Of a DNA stretch of 64,000 nucleotides, positions 41,902 to 51,411 are shown piece by piece (positions within the stretch are counted from its first letter, which is position 1; each line of letters starts with the position of its first letter). The position numbers were made by a program, and so were the translations under genes. This DNA comes from Asaia krungthepensis NRIC 0535 (lineage in GTDB: Bacteria > Pseudomonadota > Alphaproteobacteria > Acetobacterales > Acetobacteraceae): NCBI RefSeq assembly GCF_025995175.1, contig NZ_BAPV01000008.1, positions 1-64,000 of the forward strand, written 5' to 3'. The notes under the pieces were generated by a model. That model saw only the letters and a list, made by a program, of their open reading frames with translations. It had not been told where the DNA came from and searched no databases.

Positions 41902-43328
41902 GAATTCAGATCCGCAGGAAAAACGCCGTGCGTCGTCTCCTTGGGGCGCTGTATTCCCTGATGGGCAAGCATGGAATCGATGCGCGCAAGCAGCATGTCG
42001 CGACATGCTGCGTTCTTCCCTTCCGCCCTGGCCACCAGAGCGGGTTGGGTGTTGGAGGCTCTGAGCAACCACCACCCTTCGGCCTCACGCACCCGGACGC
42101 CATCGATCAGGGTCATCTCAAGTCTCTCCTCCTGGCATCGCTTGATCACTGCCTCAATCACCCCGAATTTGCGATCGTCCGGACAGTCGAATCTTAGTTC
42201 GGGCGTTGCAGCCACAAGAGGGAGCGCATTCAGGAGCGACGACAATGGTCGTGACCCGGCAGCCACAACCTCCATCACCCTCAGTGCCGCATACAGGCCA
42301 TCATCGAAGCCGGGCCAACGATCTGCAAAAAAGAAGTGGCCGGACATCTCTCCCGCAAAAGCCGCACCGGTCTCTCTCATGGCATTTTTCACTGCGGAGT
42401 GCCCGCTCGGGCACATAGCCGGAGCGCCACCCAGCGTTCTCACACCGTCGAACACCACCTGCGACATCTTTACATCGCCCAGGATGACAGCTCCGGGCCG
42501 CTCTTGAAGCACGGCTTCGCTCAGGAGGAGGCTGAGCATATCCGCCGGAATGATTGCACCCGTCTCGTCCAAGACGCCCAGACGATCCGCGTCGCCATCG
42601 AATGCCAGGCCCAGATCTGCACCGTAACGCAGAACGGCTTCACGAAGCTGGACCATGTTTTCCGGCAAGGTCGGATCGGGATGATGCGCCGGGAAAAGCC
42701 CGTCCACCTCACCGTTGAGCACGATATGCGTTCCCGGCAGGTACGAAACCAGCGCCTCGAGGACGGGTCCCGCGGAACTATTGGCATTATCCCAGACAAC
42801 GACAAGCGACCGCCCGCCTGAATGCAGGCCTGATCGTAGCGCCGCCACATAATCCGCGAGCGGGTCTGCACGCTCTATGCTTCCTCGCTGACCCTTCTCC
42901 GGCACGCCGTTTCGTAGCCGCATGGCAAGTGCCTGGAGCTCGGAGCCGTAATAAGGCCGGTTATCCCGGAGCAGCTTGAAACCGTTATACCCCAGGGGGT
43001 TGTGACTTCCCGTCACCATGATTGCACCAGTGGCGCGCGCGCGGTGAGAGGCGTGGTAAAGGGCTGGCGTTGAGCAACAGCCAAGGCGGGTCACGCTCGC
43101 GCCCTGGCTCGCGAGGCCTTCCGTCAGAGCCTGTTCAAGCGCCGGAGAACTCAGTCGGCCGTCATACCCGACGAAGATCCGCCGTGGCCCGTCCTCACTC
43201 AGCTCAGACGCAAAAACGACGCCCAGAGCCCGGGCGTCGTCTTCGAAAAGCGTCTTTCCAACAACCCCGCGGATATCATACTCCCGCAGGATCGAAGGAT
43301 GGAACTCATGCCGGAACAGAGCACCCAT
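41898..43328 (-). CDS. Phosphomannomutase/phosphoglucomutase
   Basis: The 476-residue protein of the alpha-D-phosphohexomutase family interconverts hexose 1- and 6-phosphates through a phosphoserine. Seen: ILREYDIRGVVGKTLFEDDA, the phosphoserine loop AIMVTGSHNPLGYNGFKL near 105, the metal loop LGLAFDGDADRLGVLDE near 240, and the sugar-binding GEMSGHFFFADRW near 325. The downstream neighbour galU uses its glucose 1-phosphate product for UDP-glucose, so together they supply precursors for polysaccharides and cell-envelope glycans. The ATG abuts the galU stop by one base. Confidence 0.93.
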   Translation of the reverse strand: MGALFRHEFHPSILREYDIRGVVGKTLFEDDARALGVVFASELSEDGPRRIFVGYDGRLSSPALEQALTEGLASQGASVTRLGCCSTPALYHASHRARATGAIMVTGSHNPLGYNGFKLLRDNRPYYGSELQALAMRLRNGVPEKGQRGSIERADPLADYVAALRSGLHSGGRSLVVVWDNANSSAGPVLEALVSYLPGTHIVLNGEVDGLFPAHHPDPTLPENMVQLREAVLRYGADLGLAFDGDADRLGVLDETGAIIPADMLSLLLSEAVLQERPGAVILGDVKMSQVVFDGVRTLGGAPAMCPSGHSAVKNAMRETGAAFAGEMSGHFFFADRWPGFDDGLYAALRVMEVVAAGSRPLSSLLNALPLVAATPELRFDCPDDRKFGVIEAVIKRCQEERLEMTLIDGVRVREAEGWWLLRASNTQPALVARAEGKNAACRDMLLARIDSMLAHQGIQRPKETTHGVFPADLNS

Positions 43329-44203
43329 CAGGCATTGGCGTATTTCTTGATGAAGCCGCGCATGGCCTCACGCAGGTCAGGACGCTCGAGCGCAAAAGCA
43401 ATCTGAGCCTCGAGATACCCGGCCTTGTCACCGCAATCATAGCGTGTGCCTTCATAGCGAAGGCCATGGAAGGGCGAATGACCGATCATCTTCGCCATGG
43501 CATCGGTCAGCTGCACCTCGCCGCCCGCGCCACGCTCAAGCTTGGAAAGATGGGTCATGATTTCGGGCAGCAGCACATAGCGGCCGATGATCGACAAGTT
43601 GGAAGGCGCGTCCTCGGGGTTCGGCTTCTCGACCAGCCCCTTCACCTCCACGAGCTTTCCATCATCCTGTCCCACATCGAGAATACCGTAGCGGTTGGTG
43701 TGCTCCTTGGGTACCTCGGACACCGCGACCACGTTGCCGCCCGTCTGGTTATAGACGTCGACGAGTTGCGCCACGCAGCCCTTCTCGCCCTGGACGATGT
43801 CATCGGGCAGGAGAATGGCGAATGGATCGTTCCCGATAAAAGAACGTGCACACCAGATGGCATGACCAAGACCGAGCGGCTCCTGCTGACGGACTGCGGC
43901 GAGCGAACCGGCTTCAATCGAGCTGGGCTGAAGCGTTTCGAGAAGGGCATTCTTGCCGCGCTCCTTCAATGTCGTCTCGAGTTCGAACGCAACATCGAAA
44001 TAATCGATAAGGCTGTCCTTGCCACGACCGGTGATCAGACAGAACTGATCGATCCCCGCCTTGCGCGCTTCATCGATCGCATACTGGATCAGTGGACGGT
44101 CGACGACTGGCAGCATTTCCTTCGGCATCGCCTTGGTGGCGGGAAGAAAGCGCGTTCCCATACCCGCAACGGGAAGTACTGCTTTTCTGAGCGGCTTGAT
44201 CAC
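43328..44203 (-). CDS. galU: UTP-glucose-1-phosphate uridylyltransferase
   Basis: The 291-residue protein makes UDP-glucose from UTP and glucose 1-phosphate. Seen: KAVLPVAGMGTRFLPATKAMPKEMLPVVDRPLIQYAIDEA, LGHAIWCARSFIGNDPFAILLPDDIV, GILDVGQDDGKLVEVKGLVEKPNPEDAPS, RYDCGDKAGYLEAQ. GTG start. UDP-glucose would feed cellulose, exopolysaccharide and LPS. First gene of a long minus-strand string (galU, phosphohexomutase, DUF3553, comF, grxC, DUF1178, DUF2147). Confidence 0.96.
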   Translation of the reverse strand: MIKPLRKAVLPVAGMGTRFLPATKAMPKEMLPVVDRPLIQYAIDEARKAGIDQFCLITGRGKDSLIDYFDVAFELETTLKERGKNALLETLQPSSIEAGSLAAVRQQEPLGLGHAIWCARSFIGNDPFAILLPDDIVQGEKGCVAQLVDVYNQTGGNVVAVSEVPKEHTNRYGILDVGQDDGKLVEVKGLVEKPNPEDAPSNLSIIGRYVLLPEIMTHLSKLERGAGGEVQLTDAMAKMIGHSPFHGLRYEGTRYDCGDKAGYLEAQIAFALERPDLREAMRGFIKKYANA

Positions 44204-44454
44204 GTTATCCGACCTTTAGATCTCTGTAGGAGCATGGTGCTGCGGCGGCCGGGTCTCGTCTGAGCAATTACCTACCGCCGGGACACCAGCTTACACGACG
44301 ATTGTCCCGTAACCACTATCCGGCCACAAGACTTCGACAAAGTGATGGCAGAAAAAGAAAAGAATCAAATGCCACACAGGAAGAAGGCGTAGCGTTAACG
44401 AAAGTTCATTTCGATCGCGATAATTTTTGGGGATCCGTTCAGGCCGGCGCCGGG

Positions 44455-44490
44455 TGAACTGGCACCCCCCGAAGGGGGTGCTTCCAGTTC
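44455..44490 (-). terminator. Hairpin after tRNA-Leu
   Basis: GAACTGG and CCAGTTC flank an inner GCACCCCC/GGGGGTGC stem, making a long GC-rich hairpin directly 3' of tRNA-Leu on the minus strand. No T-run follows; it may act in 3'-end maturation or termination. Confidence 0.5.
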
Positions 44491-44493
44491 TCA

Positions 44494-44579
44494 TGGTGCG
44501 GTCGAGAAGACTCGAACTTCCACGGGGTTGCCCCCACAAGCACCTCAAGCTTGCGCGTCTACCATTCCGCCACGACCGC
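44494..44579 (-). tRNA. tRNA-Leu (anticodon GAG)
   Basis: On the minus strand, 83 nt plus encoded CCA. The acceptor GCGGTCG pairs with CGACCGC; the anticodon loop CTTGAGG gives GAG (codons CUC/CUU); a long variable arm (TGTGGGGGCAACCCCGT) and T arm AGTTCGAGTCT identify a class II tRNA. Confidence 0.95.
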
Positions 44580-44636
44580 ATCGTGACAAGCGGGCCGCTC
44601 TGGGCGATACCGCTCGTGTGAAGGGGGCTATAGCCG

Positions 44637-45362
44637 ATGACCGATGAGCAGGCAATCGCGGAAAAGGCGATTTCTGAGAAAATATCCTGGAAAAGGGAGA
44701 AAGGCCTCGTTTCCTATGACGATGCCCTTGCCGTTATGCAGGAGAGAGCTGCCGCAATACGGCGAGACGAATGCGGGGAACTGCTGTGGTTCCTTGAACA
44801 CCCGCGCCTTTACACCGCGGGCACTTCGGCGAAACCGGCCGACCTGATCAATCCGGAGAACCTGCCAACCTACGAAGCAGGGCGTGGTGGCCAGTGGACC
44901 TATCACGGGCCGGGTCAGAGAATCGTCTATGTCATGCTCGATCTGATGCGCGAGCACGGCCCGACACCCCCGCGCGATCTGCGCGCCTTCGTCCAGAGCC
45001 TGGAGCGCTGGATCATCGCCAGTCTGTCCTCGCTCGGAATCTCCGGACGAACCGAGTGCGGTCGAATCGGCGTGTGGGTGAATGACCCCACCACAGGCGA
45101 GGAGTCCAAGATCGCCGCCCTGGGCATAAGGGTAAGTCGCTGGGTGTCTTGGCACGGGATCGCTATCAATCTTGACCCCGACCTTGCCGATTTCGACGGG
45201 ATCATCCCCTGTGGCATCCGGGAATACGGGGTGACCAGTATCAGACGTTTCAATCCCGATCTCACAATGGACGATCTCGACCGAGCCCTTCTGACGCAAT
45301 GGCCTCAGTTTTTCGGCGAGGCCCCGGTCTCGCTCACCTCCGACAGAGACAGCACGATGTGA
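44637..45362 (+). CDS. lipB: Octanoyl-[ACP]:protein N-octanoyltransferase
   Basis: The 241-residue protein transfers octanoyl groups from ACP to lipoyl domains of 2-oxoacid dehydrogenases and GcvH, the first step of lipoate synthesis. Seen: ELLWFLEHPRLYTAGTSAK, YEAGRGGQWTYHGPGQRIVYVMLDLM, GRIGVWVNDPTTGEESKIAALGIRVSRWVSWHG with the catalytic Lys, and DGIIPCGIREYGVTSI with the catalytic Cys. The 3' end overlaps the convergent LolA-like gene by 58 bases. Confidence 0.96.
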   Translation: MTDEQAIAEKAISEKISWKREKGLVSYDDALAVMQERAAAIRRDECGELLWFLEHPRLYTAGTSAKPADLINPENLPTYEAGRGGQWTYHGPGQRIVYVMLDLMREHGPTPPRDLRAFVQSLERWIIASLSSLGISGRTECGRIGVWVNDPTTGEESKIAALGIRVSRWVSWHGIAINLDPDLADFDGIIPCGIREYGVTSIRRFNPDLTMDDLDRALLTQWPQFFGEAPVSLTSDRDSTM

Positions 45363-45904
45363 TTGCCACGTGCATCCACACCGTCGAGCGTTTCCAGAAC
45401 AAGCCTCTGGTCGCGCTCTGCGAAACGGAGGGTCAATAGCCCCTGTGACGGATTATCGGCTTGCGCGAGCGATATCTGGCTCGCTCCGGGAACCGAACTG
45501 ATATTCGTCACCTGGATCGACCCGCCGAACCGCACCGGCTCATGAAGCAACAGACCGAGCGGATTGCGGGACAGACTGACCCGTGTGACAGCGCCCGTCT
45601 GCGAGTCGTTCAGCACCAGATGGGTGCCGCTTGCTCTAAGTGTCATTGCGTGGGGGGTTGTATAGTCAAGTGCGAGCGCACCGGGGCTGTATGTGAACTC
45701 CCCCGCCCCGCCATTTCCCTGCGGTCCGACCTGAGTGAAATGGCCTTCCAGGGTCATAGGGCGGTTGAGATAGGCCTCAACACGATGGGCCTGCTTTTTC
45801 TGCTGGTCGGTCAGCCCGTCCATCCCTCGCACCGCACAGCCTGCCAGCGCCACGCTCAGGGAAAGCGCAACCAGTTGGCCTCCCCGTCGCGCAACGCGGC
45901 TCAT
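45305..45904 (-). CDS. LolA-like outer-membrane lipoprotein
   Basis: The protein has 199 residues. The N-terminus RRGGQLVALSLSVALAGCAV ends in an LAGC lipobox, so it is a lipoprotein. The mature part (KKQAHRVEAYLNRPMTLEGHFTQVGPQGNGGAGEFTYSPGALALDYTTP) has the 'F.Q......G.F.....P...R' pattern of the LolA/LolB half-barrel superfamily, which binds acyl chains of lipoproteins. A lipidated LolA-like protein is closer in behaviour to LolB; substrate unknown. Its ATG overlaps the BolA gene stop (ATGA). Confidence 0.75.
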   Translation of the reverse strand: MSRVARRGGQLVALSLSVALAGCAVRGMDGLTDQQKKQAHRVEAYLNRPMTLEGHFTQVGPQGNGGAGEFTYSPGALALDYTTPHAMTLRASGTHLVLNDSQTGAVTRVSLSRNPLGLLLHEPVRFGGSIQVTNISSVPGASQISLAQADNPSQGLLTLRFAERDQRLVLETLDGVDARGNHIVLSLSEVSETGASPKN

Positions 45905-46188
45905 GCCTCACCCGGAGTGGACAGCGTGAGCGACAGCGCATGCAGCCCCGTCTCGAACTCGGGTTTGAGAAGCCCATTGACCAACCGGTGCCGCGCGACG
46001 CGGTTGAGGCCATCGAACTGGGCGCTCACGATCGTCAGAGTGAAATGGGTCTCGTCCCCCTTGATACCATTGCGACCAGCGTGCTTTGCATGACGCTTGC
46101 TGTCATCACGAATGGTCAGGGTTTCCGGCTGAAGCGCCTCGTCGAGCCGCGCCTTCATTCTGGCGGCGCGTTCCTTCAGTTCAGTCAT
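45901..46188 (-). CDS. BolA-family protein
   Basis: The protein has 95 residues. Pattern: RMKARLDEALQPETLTIRDDSKRHAKHAG, then THFTLTIVSAQFDGLNRVARHRLVNGLLKPEFETGLHALSLTLSTPGE, matching BolA/IbaG with the conserved HRLV and a C-terminal HAL.L. BolA proteins pair with monothiol glutaredoxins around a 2Fe-2S cluster. Start chosen at MTELKERAARM, where the family alignment begins. It diverges from the J-domain gene 51 bases away. Confidence 0.9.
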   Translation of the reverse strand: MTELKERAARMKARLDEALQPETLTIRDDSKRHAKHAGRNGIKGDETHFTLTIVSAQFDGLNRVARHRLVNGLLKPEFETGLHALSLTLSTPGEA

Positions 46189-46239
46189 GAGCACTCCCTT
46201 CTTGCATCGGCGTCTCTTAGGACGCACATAAACCCGATC

Positions 46240-46827
46240 ATGCAGCGCAAATCCACCAGACACAGGGCATTCGACCCGGATCCAGACGCGCCCGAGCGCT
46301 ATTGCGACATGCCCGGCTGCACCGAACATGCCGGATATCGTGCGCCCAAGGACCGTACGCAACTCAGGCAGTATTTCTGGTTCTGTCTCGAACACGTGCG
46401 TCAGTACAATGCACGCTGGGATTTCTATAAGGGCATGACACCGGGACAGATTGAAGCCCAGCTGCGCGCCGACATCTCATGGCAGCGCCCTTCATGGAAG
46501 CTCGGTACGCGAGGGGGCCAGAGTTTCGATGAAGAGGAAGTACTCGACCCGCTCGATATCCTCTCTTCCACGCGCGCGCGACGTGCGCAGGCCGCCAAGC
46601 AGCGTCATGACCGGGGTCGTGAATCCGCCCCCCCTGCCCTGCGCGATCATCTGCGCGCCCTCGCATTGGACTGGCCCGTCACAGTGGATGCCCTCAAGAT
46701 CCGGTACAAGGAACTGGCGCGCAAGCATCATCCCGATGCCAATGCGGGTGATCCTGCCTCTGAGGACCGCTTCAAGACCGTGAGCGTCGCCTATAGTGCG
46801 ATTCGCGCCCATCTGGTCAGTCTGTAG
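46240..46827 (+). CDS. J-domain (DnaJ-like) protein
   Basis: The protein has 195 residues. Residues about 130-195 are a J domain in the order ALDWPVTVDALKIRYKELARKHHPDANAGD with the HPD motif, so it should stimulate the ATPase of an Hsp70 (DnaK). The N-terminal region has CDMPGCTEHAGYRAPK and FWFCLEHVRQYNARWDFYKGM, a small Cys/His pattern, and a C-terminal position of the J domain typical of this alphaproteobacterial type. Client unknown. No signal peptide. Confidence 0.9.
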   Translation: MQRKSTRHRAFDPDPDAPERYCDMPGCTEHAGYRAPKDRTQLRQYFWFCLEHVRQYNARWDFYKGMTPGQIEAQLRADISWQRPSWKLGTRGGQSFDEEEVLDPLDILSSTRARRAQAAKQRHDRGRESAPPALRDHLRALALDWPVTVDALKIRYKELARKHHPDANAGDPASEDRFKTVSVAYSAIRAHLVSL

Positions 46828-46924
46828 ACCGGATTAATGCGCTTTTGCCTCTGGCCATGGGGGGAAACATGACCATATCCTTGGCCGGAACCTGACATGA
46901 CTGAGTGAAAGACGGATTGAAACC

Positions 46925-47941
46925 ATGAGCGATCTCGCCTCCATCGACGCGCCGGAAACGGTTGTCACTGCCGAACAGAACGCGGTGCCGACCCATGTCC
47001 TCGGCGCGCCGGACCGGATCGTCTCTGCACGTGACGTTTTCGGAATCGATTGCGACACGGAAGTGCCAGCTTTCTCGATACGCACAGAACATGTCCCCGA
47101 TATCGACCCGAGCTATCAGTTCGATTGCGATACCACGCGCGCCATACTTGCCGGGTTTGCCAATAATCGCCGTGTCATGGTGCAGGGCTTTCATGGGACT
47201 GGCAAATCCTCGCATATCGAACAGATTGCGGCACGGCTGAACTGGCCCACTGTGCGCATCAATCTCGACAGCCACATTTCGCGTATTGATCTGATCGGCA
47301 AGGATGCCATTGTGCTGCGCGACGGCAAGCAGATCACTGAATTCCGCGAAGGGCTCCTGCCCTGGTGCCTGCAGCACCCTGTGGCGCTCATTTTTGACGA
47401 ATATGATGCGGGGCGCCCGGATGTGATGTTCGTGATCCAGCGCGTACTCGAGGCCGAAGGGCATTTGACCCTGCTCGACCAGAACCGCGTGATTCGCCCT
47501 CACGCCGGATTCCGCCTTTTCGCCACGGCGAATACCGTGGGGCTGGGCGACACAACCGGGCTGTATCACGGTACGCAGCAGATCAATCAGGGCCAGATGG
47601 ATCGCTGGAACATCGTGGCATCGCTCAATTATCTGCCCCTCGAGCAGGAAGTGGGGATTGTCCGTGCCAAGCTTGGCCTAAACGACGACGCCACCGTGAC
47701 CAAGCGCCTCGAGAGCATGGTCGCGCTGGCCAACCTGACGCGCGCCGGGTTCATGGCAGGTGATATCTCAACCGTCATGTCACCGCGCGCGGTGATTACC
47801 TGGGCCGAGAACGAGCGCATCTTCGGTGATCTGGCTTTCGCCTTTCGCCTGACGTTTCTCAATAAATGCGACGAGGCCGAGCGCGGAATCGTGGCCGAAT
47901 ATTATCAGCGCTGTTTCAATCACTCACCGTTGAACAGCTGA
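46925..47941 (+). CDS. cobS: Cobaltochelatase subunit CobS
   Basis: The 338-residue AAA+ ATPase subunit of the aerobic cobaltochelatase CobNST inserts cobalt into hydrogenobyrinic acid diamide. Seen: Walker [22 protein letters not shown] near 85, [27 protein letters not shown], Walker [25 protein letters not shown] near 160, and [31 protein letters not shown]. It is followed 13 bases later by cobT. CobN is not in the window. Confidence 0.95.
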   Translation: MSDLASIDAPETVVTAEQNAVPTHVLGAPDRIVSARDVFGIDCDTEVPAFSIRTEHVPDIDPSYQFDCDTTRAILAGFANNRRVMVQGFHGTGKSSHIEQIAARLNWPTVRINLDSHISRIDLIGKDAIVLRDGKQITEFREGLLPWCLQHPVALIFDEYDAGRPDVMFVIQRVLEAEGHLTLLDQNRVIRPHAGFRLFATANTVGLGDTTGLYHGTQQINQGQMDRWNIVASLNYLPLEQEVGIVRAKLGLNDDATVTKRLESMVALANLTRAGFMAGDISTVMSPRAVITWAENERIFGDLAFAFRLTFLNKCDEAERGIVAEYYQRCFNHSPLNS

Positions 47942-47954
47942 CAGGCGCGCGCTC

Positions 47955-49817
47955 ATGGCCTCTCCCAGAGCAAAGACCCCTGACAGGAGCACGACCGATC
48001 TGGCTCTTCCGGGCAGCGAACGCACGGATGCCTTTCGTCGCGCAACGACTGCTGCCCTGCGTGCTATGTCCGGCGAACCCGAGACGGAAATCAGCTTCGC
48101 AGCTTCTGCGGCTGCCAAATCCGGCAGTGGTATCCAGCTTCCCTACGTCTCGCGTGCGCTGACCCCGCAGGAGATGACACGGGTGCGAGGCGCGGCCGAT
48201 GCGGCGGCCCTGCGTCTCAAGCATCATGACGCGACGCTCTCTCCCCTGCCCGCCAACGCCGACAGTGCCGAAACGCGACCGCTCTACGACGCATTGGAGC
48301 AGGTGCGTTGCGAGGTTTTCGGCGCGCGTCATATGGCGGGGGTTCAGGCTAATCTGAGGCAGAAACTCGCCCTCGACTGCAATGAAGGCGGCTACGGTCG
48401 CATGAGCGCGCGTGACGACATGCCCGCGACTGTTGCTCTACCCCTCCTGGTGCGCGAGGCCCTCTCGGGTGAGAAATCACCAAACCAGGCTGGCCCCGCC
48501 CTCAAATCGTGGCGCGACACGCTTTCCCCCGAGGCTCAGCACGCCCTTGCGCGTCTGGCCTCGGCGCAAATGGATCAGACGCGCTTTGCCGAGGCCTGTT
48601 CGGGGCTCTTCAAGGCATTCGATTTGACCGAGGAGCCCGAACAGGAAGATCAGAGCGAGGCGGATGATCCGGACGAGGATGATGACAGTCAGACCGAGTC
48701 GGACCAGCCGGATGACGAGCCCTCCCCCCAGGATCAGGACGACAGCGAGACACACGGCTTTCAGCCCGAGCCGACCGAGCAGCCTGACAGCCGCGAGGCG
48801 AGCGACTCCGAGCTCCAGGATGAAGGCGCTGAGCAGCCCGCAGGAACCCTCGAAGACGACGAGGGCAAGGAAAGCGAGGGCGCCTCTGCCCTCCCGGCGT
48901 ATAAAGTCTTCACCACGGCCTTCGACGAGGAAGCCGATGCCGCGGATCTTTGCGATCCCGACGAACTTGCTCGCCTGCGTCAGCAGCTCGATCAGCAGCT
49001 GAGTAGCCTGCAGGGCGTCGTTTCGCGCCTTGCTCATCGCCTGCAACGCAAGCTCATGGCGCAGCAGCAGCGCTCCTGGGCTTTCGATCAGGAAGAAGGC
49101 ATTCTCGACGCGGCAAGGCTTGCCCGCGTGGTGGCCAATCCGACCTTGTCCCTGTCGTACAAGATCGAGCGTCAGGCCGAATTCCGCGACACCGTGGTGA
49201 CGCTGCTGATCGATAATTCGGGCTCGATGCGCGGAAGACCGATTTCAGTGGCCGCCATGTGCGGCGACATCCTCGCCCGTACGCTGGAGCGTTGTGGCGT
49301 CAAAACCGAGGTGCTCGGCTTTACAACACGCGCATGGAAAGGCGGCCAGAGCCGCGAACGCTGGGTTGCGGCCGGACGCCCGCCCGATCCGGGACGTCTG
49401 AATGATTTGCGCCATATCATCTACAAGGACGCCGATACCCCACTGAGACGCGCGCGCAATAATCTCGGGCTGATGCTGCGCGAAGGGCTCCTCAAGGAAA
49501 ATATCGACGGCGAAGCCCTTGTCTGGGCCTGGAAACGCCTGCGCCGCCGCCCTGAACACCGGCGCATCCTGATGGTGATATCGGACGGCGCACCCGTGGA
49601 TGACAGCACGTTCTCGACGAATCCGAGTTCGTATCTGGAGGATCACCTGCGCTCGGTCATTGCCCGCATCGAAGCCTCACCCGAAACCGAACTCCTCGCT
49701 ATCGGGATCGGCCACGACGTGACGCGCTATTACCGGAACTCAGTCACGCTCACCAATGCGGAAGAACTCGGCGGAACCATGATCAAACAGCTTTCGGATC
49801 TCTTTGTCGCCCGCTGA
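47955..49817 (+). CDS. cobT: Cobaltochelatase subunit CobT
   Basis: The protein has 620 residues. The N-terminal helical domain (about 1-220) is followed by a strongly acidic, Asp/Glu/Ser/Gln-rich stretch (about 225-310), and a C-terminal von Willebrand A domain with the metal-ion site [14 protein letters not shown] near 420 and a final [14 protein letters not shown]. CobT forms a chaperone-like complex with the CobS AAA+ ring that drives the CobN chelatase. Paired with cobS, it indicates B12 synthesis by the aerobic route. Confidence 0.95.
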   Translation: MASPRAKTPDRSTTDLALPGSERTDAFRRATTAALRAMSGEPETEISFAASAAAKSGSGIQLPYVSRALTPQEMTRVRGAADAAALRLKHHDATLSPLPANADSAETRPLYDALEQVRCEVFGARHMAGVQANLRQKLALDCNEGGYGRMSARDDMPATVALPLLVREALSGEKSPNQAGPALKSWRDTLSPEAQHALARLASAQMDQTRFAEACSGLFKAFDLTEEPEQEDQSEADDPDEDDDSQTESDQPDDEPSPQDQDDSETHGFQPEPTEQPDSREASDSELQDEGAEQPAGTLEDDEGKESEGASALPAYKVFTTAFDEEADAADLCDPDELARLRQQLDQQLSSLQGVVSRLAHRLQRKLMAQQQRSWAFDQEEGILDAARLARVVANPTLSLSYKIERQAEFRDTVVTLLIDNSGSMRGRPISVAAMCGDILARTLERCGVKTEVLGFTTRAWKGGQSRERWVAAGRPPDPGRLNDLRHIIYKDADTPLRRARNNLGLMLREGLLKENIDGEALVWAWKRLRRRPEHRRILMVISDGAPVDDSTFSTNPSSYLEDHLRSVIARIEASPETELLAIGIGHDVTRYYRNSVTLTNAEELGGTMIKQLSDLFVAR

Positions 49818-49842
49818 GAGGCTATCCTGAATCGAACCGCGC

Positions 49843-49866
49843 CCACCGGCCCCTGAAGGCCGGTGG
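49843..49866. terminator. Hairpin between cobT and the decarboxylase gene
   Basis: CCACCGGCC and GGCCGGTGG pair around a 6-base loop in the 56-base gap between two convergent genes. No clear T-run on either side. Confidence 0.45.
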
Positions 49867-49873
49867 AGAGACG

Positions 49874-51277
49874 TCAGATACAGGCGAGTCTTTCGATTTT
49901 AGATAGCATGGCGTCGATAGTCTTCCGTGTTGTCCGATGATTGACGATAGCAGCCCTGATGACCATCCGCCCCTCGATGCGGGTGGTCGAGGGAGCCGCA
50001 ACGCCACTCTCATGCAGATCCTTCACCAGTTCATCGATCGCCGCATCATCGCGATCAGCCAGAGTGAAACAGACGATATTGAGAGCTACCGGTGCCATGA
50101 GCAGATAACGCGCATCGGCCTCCACGCGCTCTGCCAGATATCGGGCCACGGCGCAGCATTCCGCCACCATCTCCCCCAGGCGGCGAGCGCCATAATGGGC
50201 AATGGTCATCCAGACCTTGAGCGCCCGAAATCCACGCGAAAGATCAGGGCCAAAATCGCAGGGCCAGGGCGCGTTACCCGCCAGCCCTCGGTCAGCGCGC
50301 GTCAGATAGCTAAGGGATTGCGCGAAGGCCTGGGCATGGAGCGCCCGGTCACGCACGAGGACACACCCCGCGTCATAGGGCACCTGCCCCCATTTATGGA
50401 AATCAAGGGCAAGGCTATCCGCCTGCTCGATTCCGTCCAGCATGATCGCATGCTCAGGGGAGAGCCTTGCGAAGGCGCCGAACGCACCATCGACATGGAA
50501 CCAGCATTTCTCTGCACGGGCGATGGCGGCTAATTCATCGAGCGGATCGACCGCGCCGCAATCCACGCTGCCGGCTGTGCCCACGATGATGAAAGGGGCA
50601 TACCCTGCCTGTCGGTCCTGCCGGATGCGCGCCGCAAGAGCTGCGCTGTCCATGCGATAAAGCTCATCGACAGGAATCAGCCGCAGTGCGTCGCTCCCAA
50701 GCCCGGCGAGATCAAAGGCGCGGCTCACGCAGCCATGGGCGGTCTCGGCGGCATAGCCAATTAGCTTGCTTTGCCCTACCCCACCTGCCCGTAATCCGGG
50801 ATCAGCCGCACGGCTGGCTGTGATGATCCCGATGAAATTGGCCAGTGACGAGCCTGTGACCAGACAGCCCGAGGAATCGACCGGCATCCCCACCATCTCA
50901 GCCGCCCAGCGGATCACCTGACGTTCGACCTCGATGGCCGCATGATCCCGCCCGCCGCAATTATCGTTGAGGCTTGCCGCCAGCAATTCGGCCAGTATGC
51001 CGATGGGCGTACCCGCGCCCTGGACCCACCCCATGAAACCGGGATGGGTGTTGCCATTCGAATAGGGGCGTATCTGCCCCAGAAACCGGGAGTATAGAAG
51101 CTCGGCCGCCTCACCCTCCTGTGGCAGGTCGTGGCGAAACGCGTCACGTGCCTCTTGGGGCATAGGCTGCCAGACCGGCCCCTCCCCCATATGCTCGGCA
51201 CGATCGAATACATCATCCAGCATGCGATGCGACAAGGCGCGCAGCGCCGTCCAGTCTTTCGGATCGAGACCACTCAT
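49874..51277 (-). CDS. PLP-dependent group II amino acid decarboxylase
   Basis: The 467-residue enzyme has the PLP Lys in ADSLALDFHKWGQVPYDAGC (DFHKW), and NTHPGFMGWVQGAGTPIGILAELLAASLN, GCLVTGSSLANFIGIITASRAA, FIIVGTAGSVDCGAVDPLDELA and KCWFHVDGAFGAFARLSP, the pattern of aromatic-L-amino-acid/tyrosine/diaminobutyrate decarboxylases. The substrate cannot be told by eye; a decarboxylase or an amine-transfer role in secondary metabolism are both possible. Start at MSGLDPKDWTAL, with GGGGGAG upstream. Monocistronic. Confidence 0.85.
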   Translation of the reverse strand: MSGLDPKDWTALRALSHRMLDDVFDRAEHMGEGPVWQPMPQEARDAFRHDLPQEGEAAELLYSRFLGQIRPYSNGNTHPGFMGWVQGAGTPIGILAELLAASLNDNCGGRDHAAIEVERQVIRWAAEMVGMPVDSSGCLVTGSSLANFIGIITASRAADPGLRAGGVGQSKLIGYAAETAHGCVSRAFDLAGLGSDALRLIPVDELYRMDSAALAARIRQDRQAGYAPFIIVGTAGSVDCGAVDPLDELAAIARAEKCWFHVDGAFGAFARLSPEHAIMLDGIEQADSLALDFHKWGQVPYDAGCVLVRDRALHAQAFAQSLSYLTRADRGLAGNAPWPCDFGPDLSRGFRALKVWMTIAHYGARRLGEMVAECCAVARYLAERVEADARYLLMAPVALNIVCFTLADRDDAAIDELVKDLHESGVAAPSTTRIEGRMVIRAAIVNHRTTRKTIDAMLSKIERLACI

Positions 51278-51411
51278 CGACACCACTCCCCCACGACATG
51301 ACCCAGCCTGACCGGCCTTTCCTCTCTCATAGCGGGCGAGAGGCGGCGCGCCTAACTCCTGCCGCAAAATTCCGGTTGTGTGCCGGTATGAAGAGCCCCA
51401 TCCTCTCCCAT

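Noticed and set aside
44291-44581. Minus-strand frame over tRNA-Leu
   Set aside because: It runs through the tRNA and its hairpin; the translation is tRNA-derived.
46817-47569. A 250-residue minus-strand frame opposite cobS
   Set aside because: Antisense of a clear AAA+ gene, no start signal or motif.
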